Both the position numbers and the translations under genes were made by a program. This document shows positions 9,056 through 17,722 of a DNA stretch of 64,000 nucleotides, piece by piece; within the stretch, counting starts at the first letter, position 1; each line of letters opens with the position of its first letter. The notes under the pieces are model-generated. The model ran no database searches and was not told the origin of the DNA. It worked only from the letters and a program-made list of their open reading frames with translations. The stretch lies in contig BMUD01000029.1 of NCBI GenBank assembly GCA_014650015.1, forward strand, positions 1-64,000, in the 5' to 3' direction. This stretch comes from Streptomyces griseoloalbus. GTDB lineage: Bacteria > Actinomycetota > Actinomycetes > Streptomycetales > Streptomycetaceae.

Positions 9056-10377
9056 CGCCCTTCACCTCCCGTGCGGTTGGTACTGCTGTTGCGGGTGTTG
9101 CTGGCGTGGGGAGTGTTCACCGGGCTGCCCGAGCGGGGTGCGGGTGCGGCGGAGGGGACAGATCCGCCGCCGTTCGACGTGCGCGAGCTGTGCGCGGCGA
9201 CTCCGCCGGAGGCGGGGTTGGAGGGGCGGGGGCCGGAGGACTGGCCGCCGCCCGAGCCGTTGTTGTCGGCGCGGGTGCTGTGGGTCTTGATGCCCTGCGC
9301 GACCAGGGTCGCCGGGGAACTGATGACGGCGGCGGCCTTGCCCTCGGCGCCCTGCATGAGGCGGTTGTTGCGGGAGCCGGCGAGTTCGTCGCCGAAGCCG
9401 GGGACGAAGCGGTAGATCATCGCCGAGGCGAAGATGGCGAGCAGGATGATCGCCAGTCCGGAGACGACGGCGGAGAAGGCGTCGGGGCCCTCGTCGGCGG
9501 AGAGCGCGCCGGCGAGGCCGAGCACGATGACGATGACGGGCTTGACCAGGATCACGGCGATCATGATGCCCGCCCAGCGGCGGACGTGGCCCCACAGGTT
9601 CTTGTCGACGAGGCCGGCGTAGACGACGGTGCCGAGGAGGGCGCCGACGTAGAGCAGGGCGGCGCGGATGACGAGCTCCAGCCAGAGGACGCCGGCGGCG
9701 AGGATGGAGACGAGGGAGACGACGATCAGCATGATCGGGCCGCCGCCGATGTCCTCGCCCTTCTCGAGGGCGGCGGAGAACGTGCCGAAGAACGTGTCCG
9801 TCTGGTCGCCGGTCGCCTTCGCTAGCACCTCGGTGACGCCGTCGGTCGCGGAGACGATGGTGTAGAGGATCAGGGGCGTGAACGCCGAGGCGAGCACGGT
9901 GAGCCAGAGGAAGCCGATGGCCTCGGAGAGGGCGGTGGTGAGGGGGACGCCTCGCACCGCGCGCTTGGCGACCGCGAGCAGCCAGAGCAGGAGGGTCAGG
10001 ATCGTCGACGCGGCGAAGACGACGGCGTACTGCTGGAGGAACGTGTCGTTGGTGAAGTCGACGTTCGCGGTCTCCTCGACGGCGCCGCTGAGCTTCTTGA
10101 CGGTCCAGGAGGCGGCTTCGGCGCAGCCCTTGGCCAGGGAGGCGAGGGGGTCGAGGGTGGTGGTGGGGTCGTCGAGAGTGCGGCTGGTGCCGCCGCTTTC
10201 GCCTTGTTCGCAGTAGTCCTTGGCGGGGCCGTGGATCAGATCACAGGGGTTGTTGCTGTCCGTGGGTGTGGGCGTCGGGGTGGGCGCGGCGACGCTCCGC
10301 GTGGCGAAGAGGACGGCTGTCGCCTGTACGGCCGCGACGGCGCCCGTCAGTGCGAGCAGGCGGCGGTTAGCGGGCAT
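9052..10377 (-). CDS. TrbL/VirB6-like polytopic membrane protein
   Basis: The 441-aa protein has an N-terminal signal-like helix (residues about 5-30) and a Thr/Pro-rich stretch. Then come roughly six membrane helices between about 100 and 350, and a Ser/Asn/Gly-rich cytoplasmic tail. This layout matches VirB6/TrbL-type channel proteins and what I recall as SCO6881-family proteins. The start was set at ATG 10377, which overlaps the end of the VirB8-like gene by 11 bp. It probably forms the inner-membrane channel of the secretion-like complex. Confidence 0.72.
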   Translation of the reverse strand: MPANRRLLALTGAVAAVQATAVLFATRSVAAPTPTPTPTDSNNPCDLIHGPAKDYCEQGESGGTSRTLDDPTTTLDPLASLAKGCAEAASWTVKKLSGAVEETANVDFTNDTFLQQYAVVFAASTILTLLLWLLAVAKRAVRGVPLTTALSEAIGFLWLTVLASAFTPLILYTIVSATDGVTEVLAKATGDQTDTFFGTFSAALEKGEDIGGGPIMLIVVSLVSILAAGVLWLELVIRAALLYVGALLGTVVYAGLVDKNLWGHVRRWAGIMIAVILVKPVIVIVLGLAGALSADEGPDAFSAVVSGLAIILLAIFASAMIYRFVPGFGDELAGSRNNRLMQGAEGKAAAVISSPATLVAQGIKTHSTRADNNGSGGGQSSGPRPSNPASGGVAAHSSRTSNGGGSVPSAAPAPRSGSPVNTPHASNTRNSSTNRTGGEGR

Positions 10378-11173
10378 ACGTGAACCCTCCGTACTCTTGG
10401 ACGGCCTTCGCCATCTCGTCGGCGCTGGAGGCCCGTGCGTCACCGGGAACCGGCGCAGGGCCGTCCTTCTGGGAGTGAGTCACGATCTTCCAGTCGTCGT
10501 TGGTCCACTCGAGCTGAATGGTGATGGTGAACCAGCTGCTGGTGACCGGGTTCGTGGAGCTTTCGCCCGCGAGCCCCAGGAGGCCGCTGCACCAGACTTC
10601 GACCGTCGCGGTGTCTGCGGACGATTCGGTGACCTTGGTGCCGATCGGGCTCGTGCGCGAGACGAACGCGAAGCCCTTCGGCGTGGTGCCGTCTTCGTTC
10701 AGGCCCACGTTCTTGTTGAACTCCGACGTGTACGCCTTGTCCAGCGTCGCTTCGAAGTCCGCGACCCGCGCGGGAACGATGATCGACTGCAGGATGGCGT
10801 CACGCCGGTCCTTGTTGAACATCTCCGCGGACCCCAGCGCCACCGCGTAATTCGCCGCCGCGCTCTCCGCCCCCTGTCGGTCGTGGGCGAAGCCCGACGG
10901 GATGCCCGTCGACTTCGTGTCCACCGGCTTCTCTCCCGAAGGGGCCGTCGCCGCTGTCCTGGGGGAGTCACCGGCGGTCTCCGCCGTGGCGGAATCGTCT
11001 CCTCCACGGTTCGCGAAGGCGATCGCGGCGATGAGGAGGACCACCACGCCGACCACCGTGACCAGGCTGCGCGACGACGAACGGCCGCCTCTGCGCCCCC
11101 CGCCGTACGGGTCGCCGCCGTCTCCCTCCGGCAGACGGATGCGGGTCTGGCCCGTGTCGTCTCCGAGACTCAT
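10367..11173 (-). CDS. VirB8/TcpC-like bitopic membrane protein
   Basis: This 268-aa protein has a Gly/Arg-rich cytoplasmic N-terminus, one membrane helix at about residues 37-55 and an extracytoplasmic domain. The domain pattern (long helix, then strands such as ATVEVWCSGLLG and WFTITIQLEW ending in DDWKIV) fits the NTF2-like fold of VirB8/TcpC. It is the first gene of the tightly spaced minus-strand operon running to 4550, with the small two-helix gene 200 bp further upstream. It may be the scaffold linking channel and ATPase. Family assignment is by topology and context, not by a diagnostic motif. Confidence 0.65.
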   Translation of the reverse strand: MSLGDDTGQTRIRLPEGDGGDPYGGGRRGGRSSSRSLVTVVGVVVLLIAAIAFANRGGDDSATAETAGDSPRTAATAPSGEKPVDTKSTGIPSGFAHDRQGAESAAANYAVALGSAEMFNKDRRDAILQSIIVPARVADFEATLDKAYTSEFNKNVGLNEDGTTPKGFAFVSRTSPIGTKVTESSADTATVEVWCSGLLGLAGESSTNPVTSSWFTITIQLEWTNDDWKIVTHSQKDGPAPVPGDARASSADEMAKAVQEYGGFTYAR

Positions 11174-11372
11174 GCCCCGTACGCCCCCTCAACGTCGTGC
11201 GGAAACACCTCGTACTGCGTGTACTCCACGTACGACGGTAGCCGTGCTGGCTTCCGCGCGGGCGCGGTGTGGTGACTGGACATCAGGGAAACGCAACCTC
11301 AGCCGGTGGGCACGACGGGCGGGTGGGATGGAGGGGAGCCGGGCGTGCCCGGTCGGGGTCGATGGGCGGTAC

Positions 11373-11681
11373 CTATACGGCCATGCCGTACACGATGGTG
11401 AACAGCGTGCCGAGCGAGCCGATGATGAAGACGCCCGTCAGCCCCGCGATGATGAGGCCCTTGCCCTGTTCGGCGCTGAACGTGTCCCTCAACGCGGTGG
11501 CGCCGATGCGCTGTTTGGCCGCCCCCCAGATGGCGATGCCGAGGCAGAGGAGGATGGCTACCGCCATGACCACCTCGATCATCACCTTGGCTTCGTTGCC
11601 CAGGTTGCCGAAGGGGCCCCAATCCGGAGCGATCCCGCCGATAATGGTGTTGATGTCTCCCTCGTCGGCCGCGAAGAGCAT
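11373..11681 (-). CDS. Small two-helix membrane protein (VirB2/TrbC-like position)
   Basis: The protein of about 102 aa has an acidic N-terminus and two membrane helices (about 30-55 and 75-98) separated by a basic loop (AAKQRIGATALRD). This is the topology of VirB2/TrbC pilin-like subunits and of small actinobacterial homologues in such clusters. The ATG at 11681 (MLFAADEG) was chosen because GGGCGGTGA stands 5 nt upstream. The upstream GTG at 11714 has no spaced ribosome site. It is probably part of the same secretion-like locus, though about 200 bp separates it from the next gene. Confidence 0.68.
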   Translation of the reverse strand: MLFAADEGDINTIIGGIAPDWGPFGNLGNEAKVMIEVVMAVAILLCLGIAIWGAAKQRIGATALRDTFSAEQGKGLIIAGLTGVFIIGSLGTLFTIVYGMAV

Positions 11682-12013
11682 GTAAGTCACCGCCCTGTAT
11701 GGGTAGTTCCGCACCCCCTGCGGTAGTGCAGAGGTCAGGCCTCATTGTCGCCGACGATGACGCTGTCGTATGTCCACTTGGCGTCATCCGTTGGCGGGTT
11801 TCGTACGAATAGCTTGCCACCGGCGCGCGCCGGTCTGCGGTAGGGGCGCGGTCCGACGGGTGAAGAGTCGTATCGTCACTCTGTGTATCACGCTGGGTTA
11901 CGGCGGGCAACGAAGGGTGCGAACGCCTTGTACGCGATCTTCCCCGGGCGGCGGGTGTCGCCTCTACACTGGCGTTCGGCGGCGGACTGCCGGACGGTGA
12001 GGGGTGGTTGACG
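11682..12013. other. Divergent intergenic region of the secretion-like cluster
   Basis: About 330 bp separate the small membrane protein gene (minus) from the wall-hydrolase gene (plus). No convincing coding frame is present on either strand. A TACACT hexamer at 11965-11970 could be a -10 element for the plus-strand gene, but no convincing -35 was found. Promoters for both directions are expected here. Confidence 0.4.
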
Positions 12014-13018
12014 GTGCGTAAGGTGTGGGTGGCTGCGACCCTTGCCGTCGGGTCCGCTCTCGCCTTTGTGATGCTGCTCGTCGTCGGGGTCTACGTCGTC
12101 GGCGGGAACCTCGTCAACGGGGTCGGCGGCGGGGCGGCCAAGGCGCTCGCCAAGGGGAGCGTGCCGGCCGCGTACCAGTCGCTCGTGCAGAGGTGGGGCA
12201 CCCTCTGCCCCGCCATCAACCCGGCTCTGCTCGCGGCCCAGCTCTACCAGGAGAGCGGGTTCAACCCGAAGGCCCGGAGTCACGCGGCGGCGCAGGGCAT
12301 CGCTCAGTTCATCCCCGGTACCTGGGCCACGCACGGGATCGACGGGGACGGGGACGGGGACCGCGATGTGTGGGACCCCAACGACGCGATTCCCTCCGCG
12401 GCGCAGTACGACTGCACGCTCGCGTCCTATGTGAAGGACGTGCCCGGGAATCTGACCGAAAACATGCTCGCCTCGTACAACGCGGGGGCGTACGCGGTGA
12501 TCAAGTACGGGGGAGTCCCGCCGTACGAGGAGACGCGGAACTACGTCAAGCGGATCACCACGCTGGAGGAGAGTTTCGCCGCGCCGGTCGGCCGGGTGGA
12601 TCCCTCCCGGCAGGCCGCCGGTGCCATCGCCTACGCGCAGAAGAAGCTCGGCACGCTTTATCTGTGGGGCGGTAACGGCACGGCTGACCAGGGCGGACGC
12701 TTCGACTGCTCGGGGCTGACCAAGGCGGCGTACGAGAGCGTGGGCATCACGCTGCCGCGTGTGGCGAACGACCAGTACAACGCGGGGCCGCATCCGAAGC
12801 GCGATGAACTGCTCCCGGGCGATCTGGTGTTCTTCTCGGACGACCTGACCAATTCGCGCGCCATCCGGCATGTGGGCATTTATGTGGGCGGCGGGTACAT
12901 GATCAACGCGCCCCGTTCCAATACCGTGATCCGATTCGACCCGATTGACACGCCTGACTACTTCGGTGCCACCCGAGTCACCGAAGATGGCGCGAAAGCG
13001 CTCCCCGCGACGGTGTGA
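12014..13018 (+). CDS. Bifunctional lytic transglycosylase / NlpC-P60 peptidase (VirB1-like)
   Basis: The protein of about 334 aa starts with a membrane anchor (about 5-30). A soluble lytic transglycosylase domain follows (about 55-175), with the catalytic Glu in LYQESGFNP and the AQGIAQFIPGTW motif. A C-terminal NlpC/P60 domain (about 200-320) has the nucleophile Cys in FDCSGLTKAAY and the His in RHVGIYVGGG. GTG 12014 was preferred over TTG 12008 because GAGGGG is then 9 nt upstream. Enzymes with this pairing open peptidoglycan for conjugation machines in Gram-positive bacteria. Its divergent placement next to VirB-like genes supports that role; a general cell-wall role is also possible. Confidence 0.88.
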   Translation: MRKVWVAATLAVGSALAFVMLLVVGVYVVGGNLVNGVGGGAAKALAKGSVPAAYQSLVQRWGTLCPAINPALLAAQLYQESGFNPKARSHAAAQGIAQFIPGTWATHGIDGDGDGDRDVWDPNDAIPSAAQYDCTLASYVKDVPGNLTENMLASYNAGAYAVIKYGGVPPYEETRNYVKRITTLEESFAAPVGRVDPSRQAAGAIAYAQKKLGTLYLWGGNGTADQGGRFDCSGLTKAAYESVGITLPRVANDQYNAGPHPKRDELLPGDLVFFSDDLTNSRAIRHVGIYVGGGYMINAPRSNTVIRFDPIDTPDYFGATRVTEDGAKALPATV

Positions 13019-13224
13019 GCGGAGCGTTAACCCACCCCCTGAGCTGCGGAGATGTGTCTCTCTTCGATAACGTCTGCGTGATCATTCGGTGGAGTGTGGA
13101 ACGTATTAACGGGAGCCGTGCGTTCCTGTTGTCGTAGCCGAGCAGACGAGCGCTTCTACGACCACGGGGGTGGCAGGAGCGGCGCACCGTGCGCCGGGAC
13201 AGATGACGAAGGGGCAGCAGCACT

Positions 13225-13935
13225 ATGGCTGGACTCGCCGATTCCGGGTCGAACCCTGACGTCGACCTGCTCTACGACATCAATGGCCTCGCCAAGGACG
13301 CGCCTCCGTGGTTCGACCGGATCATGGAGTTCGTCGGCGAGTACGGGCTGTTGTTCGCCATGGTCCTGCTGGTGCTGTGGTGCTGGTGGACCGTGCGGCG
13401 GCGGGGCGGTGAGGACGCGGCGCCCTCCGTCGCGGCGCTGGTGTGGGCACCGCTCGCGGCCGGTGTCGCGGTGCTGGTGAACGTGCCGATCCGGGGGTTC
13501 GTGGAGCGGCCCCGGCCGTTCAACGACCACCAGGGCCTGGAAGTCCTCGTCCAGGGCAAGACCGACTACTCCTTCGTCAGCGACCACGCGACGATCACCA
13601 TGGCGCTCGCCGTCGGACTGTTCGTCGCCAACCGGAAGTTCGGCCTCGTCGGCCTCGGGATCGCTCTGCTCGAAGGCTTCTGCCGCGTCTACATGGGCGT
13701 GCACTACCCGACGGACGTCGTGGGCGGGCTCGCGCTCGGTACGGCGGTCGCGCTGCTGCTGTCGCCGCTGGCCATGGCCCTGCTGACGCCGGTCATGCGG
13801 GCGATCGAGCGGTCGCCGCGGGCCGGGTGGCTGATCGCGGCCCGCGGCCGGCACCACACCGAAGACGGCCGCGTGGCCGCGGGTGCCCGGAGCGGGGCGC
13901 CGGGCGGCCCGGAGGAGCGGGACCTGGCGGCCTGA
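13225..13935 (+). CDS. PAP2-family membrane phosphatase
   Basis: The 236-aa polytopic protein has about six helices and the three PAP2 phosphatase motifs. These are RGFVERPRP (90-98), FVSDHA with His121 in place of the usual PSGH, and CRVYMGVHYPTD with Arg154, His160 and Asp164. Such enzymes dephosphorylate lipid phosphates such as undecaprenyl pyrophosphate or phosphatidate on the outer face of the membrane. The gene ends 10 bp before the convergent oxidoreductase gene. Substrate unknown. Confidence 0.9.
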   Translation: MAGLADSGSNPDVDLLYDINGLAKDAPPWFDRIMEFVGEYGLLFAMVLLVLWCWWTVRRRGGEDAAPSVAALVWAPLAAGVAVLVNVPIRGFVERPRPFNDHQGLEVLVQGKTDYSFVSDHATITMALAVGLFVANRKFGLVGLGIALLEGFCRVYMGVHYPTDVVGGLALGTAVALLLSPLAMALLTPVMRAIERSPRAGWLIAARGRHHTEDGRVAAGARSGAPGGPEERDLAA

Positions 13936-13945
13936 CCGGCGGCCT

Positions 13946-15492
13946 CTACAGGGCTTGTGGGCAGGTGAAGACCCTGTCCGGGTCGTACCGCTTCTTCAGG
14001 CCGGTCAGTCGGGGTGCGGCGGCGCCGTAGTAGGCGCGGCGCCAGTCGGTGAGGGTCGGGTCCGGGTAGTTCTGGTACGCCGCGCCGGACGCGTGCGGGC
14101 GCATGGCCCGGTGGGCCGACGTCAGCCAGGACTCGGCGGCGGCACCGGACGCGTTCGCGCTCCAGGACGCGATGTACTGGGCCAGCACGCGGGAACGGCG
14201 GTGGACGAACGCGGTGGCGGTCGGCGCGACGCGGTTGACGGTTCCGCCGAGTGCCGTGAGCGCGATGCTGCCGGAGCCGCCGCGTACGGCCTGGATCCGC
14301 GTGAGCAGGGTCTGTACGCCGGTGGAGTCGAGCGGGCGGTCGAAGAAGTCCGAGCGGGCGGAGTAGGTCTCGCGGTCCAGGGCGCCCTCGGGGGAGCGGC
14401 CCGGTGTCGTTCCGGGAAGGTGGCACTGGGCGTCGTCGGCGAAGGACGAGCAGCCGGCGTACAGCTCCATGGACTCCTCGTACGAGCGGCGGCGGAGCGA
14501 GACCCCGCTCGCGGAGGCGCCGACGCGGTCGGCCAGGCGGTCGACGGCGTCCTGGAGTTCGCCGTAGGTGCCGAGGGAGAAGACGGCCACGGAGACGGTG
14601 GGGGTGCTGCCGGTGTTCTCCAGATGGAGTGACGACCAGATCTCGTCGGGCTGGTCCGGGCCCCAGTCCTGCCAGGCGCTGATGACGGCGGCGGCTTTCG
14701 GCCAGGGCCAGGTCAGGTAGCCGGTGACGCTCCGGGGGGCCGGGTGGGTGGTGAAGCGGAGCTCCGTGACGATGCCGAAGTGGGCGTTCCCGGCGCCGCG
14801 CAGGGCCCAGAAGAGCTCCTTGTTCTCGGTGGCGTTGACGGTGAGCTCCTTGCCGTCGGCGGTGATCAGGGTGGCCTGGGTGAGGCTGTCGCAGGTCAGG
14901 CCGTAGGCGCGGGTGGTCATGCCGTGGCCGCCGCCGAGGGCGAGGCCGGAGATGCCGACGGTGGGGCAGGAGCCGCCGGGGACGGTGACGCCCTTCGCGG
15001 CGAGGGCGCGGTAGACGTCGATGAGCTTGGCGCCGGCGCCGATGACGGCGGTGCCCGCGGAGGCGTGCACCGCGCTGAGTTCCGACACGTCGATGATCAG
15101 GCGGTCGGTGCCGGAGGACCAGCCGGCGTAGGAGTGGCTGCCGTTGCGGATCGCGACGGGGACGGCGTGGGCGCGGGCGTGGGCGAGGGCGGTGCGGATG
15201 TCGTCGGCGTGGTCGACGTAGGCGACGGCGGCGGATTTCAGGCCGTCGAAGCGGGTGTTGTACAGACGGCGGGCCGTCGGCCAGTCGGCGTCGCCGGGGC
15301 GGACGAGGGGGCCGTCGAGGTCGCGGGCGAGGGCGGTCCAGTCGGCGGGGGCGGCCGTCGTCGCGCGGGTGGGGGTGCGGGAGGTGGCGGGGCTACGGCG
15401 GGGCGCGCCGGAGTCGCCGGTGCAGGCGGTGGCCGTGGCGGCGGTGAGGGCCGCCGCCGCCGCGCCTGCGAGGAAGGTACGTCGCGTTCCAT
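13946..15492 (-). CDS. Tat-exported FAD-linked oxidase (berberine-bridge-like), apparent frameshift at start
   Basis: The roughly 515-aa protein begins with a twin-arginine signal (RRTFLAGAAAAALTAATATAC). The PCMH-type FAD domain has both covalent-flavin positions of the BBE family: His in NGSHSYAG and Cys in GGSCPTVGISGLALGGG. The BBE end motif is near the C-terminus (YQNYPDP, YYGAAAPRL, YDPDRVF). The protein frame has no credible start codon close to the Tat motif. The ATG at 15492, with GGGAGG 6 nt upstream, is one base out of frame. One missing base between 15480 and 15489 would repair it. This is either a real frameshift or a sequence error. Function: oxidation of a sugar, alcohol or secondary metabolite. 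Confidence 0.75.
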
Positions 15493-15684
15493 GGGAGGCC
15501 TCCCGGGTCCGTGGAGACGAGACGGGCGTGGGGCCGCGAGGGTTCCACGGACTTCGGGGGTCCCGGACTCGGTGCGGCGGGGCGGCGGCCCTCCACCTCC
15601 GCCGCCCTGTACTGCCCCTGGACCCGGCCGACCGCACCGTTCGCCGCTGGACCGGCCGGCCCCCGGGACCACCACCGTGCCGAG

Positions 15685-15855
15685 TCACTCGGCGGTGTGG
15701 TTCTCGGCGTCCGTGCGGGCCTGGCTTCTGGCTCTTCTGGCGGGGCCCCGCCAGCCGCAGGAGCAGCGGGCTACGCAGAAGGGGCCCTGCTCGGTGGTGG
15801 TTGCGGTGTGTTGGCGGGGGTCTGCCTCTTCGTCCTGGTGCGCCACGTCGACCAC
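15685..15855 (-). CDS. Small Cys/Arg-rich conserved-type protein
   Basis: A 56-aa frame begins at GTG 15855, with GGAG 7 nt upstream, and ends at TGA 15685. The middle carries a compact motif FCVARCSCGWRGPARRARSQ with cysteines at 27, 31 and 33, followed by a basic and then acidic tail. I recall similar short proteins in other Streptomyces genomes. The cysteine cluster could bind zinc or a redox metal. No function is known to me. The gene sits divergent to the lipoprotein at 15953. Confidence 0.6.
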   Translation of the reverse strand: MVDVAHQDEEADPRQHTATTTEQGPFCVARCSCGWRGPARRARSQARTDAENHTAE

Positions 15856-15952
15856 CGTAGCGCTCCGGCGTGTCGGCGTGACGGGGTCACTTACCCGTCG
15901 TTAACCGGAACGACAGGCGGCCCGTGTCGGACGGAGCGGGGGTAGGCAGGCG

Positions 15953-16798
15953 ATGGTTCGACGGCAGCAGCGGCACGGGCGGATCGGCGGCGTGGTGGTC
16001 GCGGTCGGGGTCACGGTCTGTCTGGGCTTCGCGGCGGTGGGCTGCGCGGGCGGCGATGCCGCGACCGGGGGCGCTCCCGCGGGGGATCCGGTGCGGGTGC
16101 TGCACCGGGCTGCCGACGCGCTGGTGACGGCCGGGAGTTCCAAGGCGCGTACGTCCCTGCAGATGGCCACCGGCGGGACCCGGGTCACCATCCGGGGCGA
16201 GGGGGTGTACGACTACCGGAAGCGGCTCGGCCGGCTGAAGGTGTTGTTGCCGAGGGATCCGGCGGGGGCCGCCGTACGGCGGCCCATCACCGAACTGCTC
16301 GCCCCCGGAGCGCTGTTCATGAAGAACCGGGGTGCCGGGGTGCCCGCCGACAAGTGGGTGCGGGTGGACACCGGGACGTTGTCCGACGGCAACCTCGTCA
16401 CCGGCGGGGCCACGGATCCGTTCGTCGCGGCCGAAGTGCTGCGCGGGACCCGCTCGGCGGCGTTCGTGGGGCGGACCGAGGTCGCGGGGACGAAGGTGCG
16501 CCACTACCGGGGCACCGCCGACCTGGAGAAGGCCGCGCGGGAGGCCTCGGACGCGAACCGGGGTCCGTTGGGCGCGGCGGCGAGCGAGTTCGCCACGGCC
16601 CGGGTGCCGTTCGACGCCTATCTCGATGACCAGGGCCGGATCCGCAAGGTCCGGCACCGGTTCAGCTTCGTCAACGGGCGGCAGGACGCGCCCGTCGCGG
16701 TCGCCTCGACGACGCTGCTGTACGACTTCGGGGTCCCGGCCGACGTACGGCTTCCCACGGGCGAGGACATCTACGCGGGCCGGATCGCCGCGGAGTGA
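15953..16798 (+). CDS. Putative LppX/LprG-like lipoprotein
   Basis: The 281-aa protein has an N-terminal basic region, a hydrophobic helix (about 12-30) and a lipobox ending AVGC near residue 32. The mature part contains long amphipathic strands and the YDYRKRLGRLKV and LLAPGALFMK blocks, in the style of Streptomyces LolA-fold lipoproteins of the LppX/LprAFG type. These carry lipids or act in envelope maintenance. The assignment rests on general pattern only. Confidence 0.65.
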   Translation: MVRRQQRHGRIGGVVVAVGVTVCLGFAAVGCAGGDAATGGAPAGDPVRVLHRAADALVTAGSSKARTSLQMATGGTRVTIRGEGVYDYRKRLGRLKVLLPRDPAGAAVRRPITELLAPGALFMKNRGAGVPADKWVRVDTGTLSDGNLVTGGATDPFVAAEVLRGTRSAAFVGRTEVAGTKVRHYRGTADLEKAAREASDANRGPLGAAASEFATARVPFDAYLDDQGRIRKVRHRFSFVNGRQDAPVAVASTTLLYDFGVPADVRLPTGEDIYAGRIAAE

Positions 16799-16880
16799 CC
16801 GGCCTGAACTAGCCCTTCCGTGCCATGCGCGGTGCGCGGGGCGCTCCCTACTCTAGGAAGTCGGTGACGACGGAGATGAG

Positions 16881-17060
16881 GTGAGGCGCGTGGCTTCGCT
16901 CAGGGGCGGGACGGTTCAGGACCACGTGGCGCTCGCCGAGATCGAACTGTGCGGAGAGCTGATCATCGCCGCCTCCGCCGCCGAGGACCGGCTCAGCCTG
17001 GAGAGCATCGACGAGGTGCTGAGGGTGGCCGAGGCGCGGGCGGAGTCGGCCGGGAACTGA
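16881..17060 (+). CDS. Small conserved-type hypothetical protein, 59 aa
   Basis: A GTG start at 16881 with GGAG 5 nt upstream opens a 59-aa frame that stops at TGA 17058. The protein is mostly helical and acidic, with the core ALAEIELCGELIIAASAAED and a second helix SIDEVLRVAEARAE. It has no membrane segment. The length, ribosome site and codon pattern support a real gene. GTG 16890 is an alternative start. No function can be assigned. Confidence 0.6.
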   Translation: MRRVASLRGGTVQDHVALAEIELCGELIIAASAAEDRLSLESIDEVLRVAEARAESAGN

Positions 17061-17090
17061 GGGCGCCGCCCGCCGGTTCGGCGTCACCGG

Positions 17091-17483
17091 TCAGGTCCGC
17101 AGCATGCGGGCGATGGCCTGCGTCGCCTCCTTGACCTTCGCGTCGATCTCGTCGCCGCCCTTGACGGCCGCGTCCGCGACGCAGTGGCGCAGGTGCTCCT
17201 CGAGCAGTTGCAGCGCGAACGACTGCAGGCCCTTGGTGGAGGCGGACACCTGGGTGAGTATGTCGATGCAGTACACGTCCTCGTCGACCATGCGCTGCAG
17301 GCCGCGGATCTGGCCCTCGATGCGGCGCAGGCGTTTGAGGTGCTCCTGCTTCTGCTTGTGGTAGCCGTGGATCCCGCGGTCGTGATCGGTCACGATCTCC
17401 GTCGCCTCGGCCGCGTCCGTCGCATTCGTCGCATCCGTCACGTTCGGGGAGGGCGCGTTCGCGCCGGTCTCGGTGGTCGTCAT
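17091..17483 (-). CDS. CsoR-family metal-sensing transcriptional repressor
   Basis: The 130-aa protein has a long Thr/Ala-rich N-terminal tail and then the DUF156/CsoR helical core from about residue 40. The copper-type ligand set is present: Cys72 in DVYCID, then His97 and Cys101 in EEHLRHC. The start at ATG 17483 is preceded by AGGAGG. CsoR proteins bind Cu(I) and release operator DNA. The palindrome 30 bp upstream of this gene is a good operator, so autoregulation is likely. Other targets, such as a copper ATPase, are not in the window. Confidence 0.88.
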   Translation of the reverse strand: MTTTETGANAPSPNVTDATNATDAAEATEIVTDHDRGIHGYHKQKQEHLKRLRRIEGQIRGLQRMVDEDVYCIDILTQVSASTKGLQSFALQLLEEHLRHCVADAAVKGGDEIDAKVKEATQAIARMLRT

Positions 17484-17512
17484 CGCGTCCTCCTGGTGTG
17501 CTGACAGCCGAC

Positions 17513-17533
17513 ATATACCCCTGGTGGGTATAT
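17513..17533. promoter_or_regulatory. CsoR-type operator palindrome
   Basis: The perfect inverted repeat ATATACCC - CTGGT - GGGTATAT lies between the CsoR-type gene and the phosphate genes. TACCC/GGGTA half sites around a short spacer are the known style of CsoR/RcnR-family operators. It overlaps the expected promoter region of the repressor gene. Confidence 0.65.
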
Positions 17534-17722
17534 GGTAGCGAACTTTGCTGGGTATAGGCCTCTTGGCCAATGCCGTGCGCTGCGGCCGGAAACGGACCTC
17601 GGACCGCCCCTGTGCTCATCACTCTGCCTGATGGGCGACACTGGAGGGCGGCCCGTTCCACGTGGCCGGATGATGCGCCTAGCATCAGCCTGACCGAAAC
17701 CGATGCTCACCGAGGACCCCAC

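Noticed and set aside
4550-13018. Integrated conjugative element or plasmid
   Set aside because: No relaxase, replication gene, integrase or att repeat was found near the VirB-like genes, and base composition is even with the neighbours.
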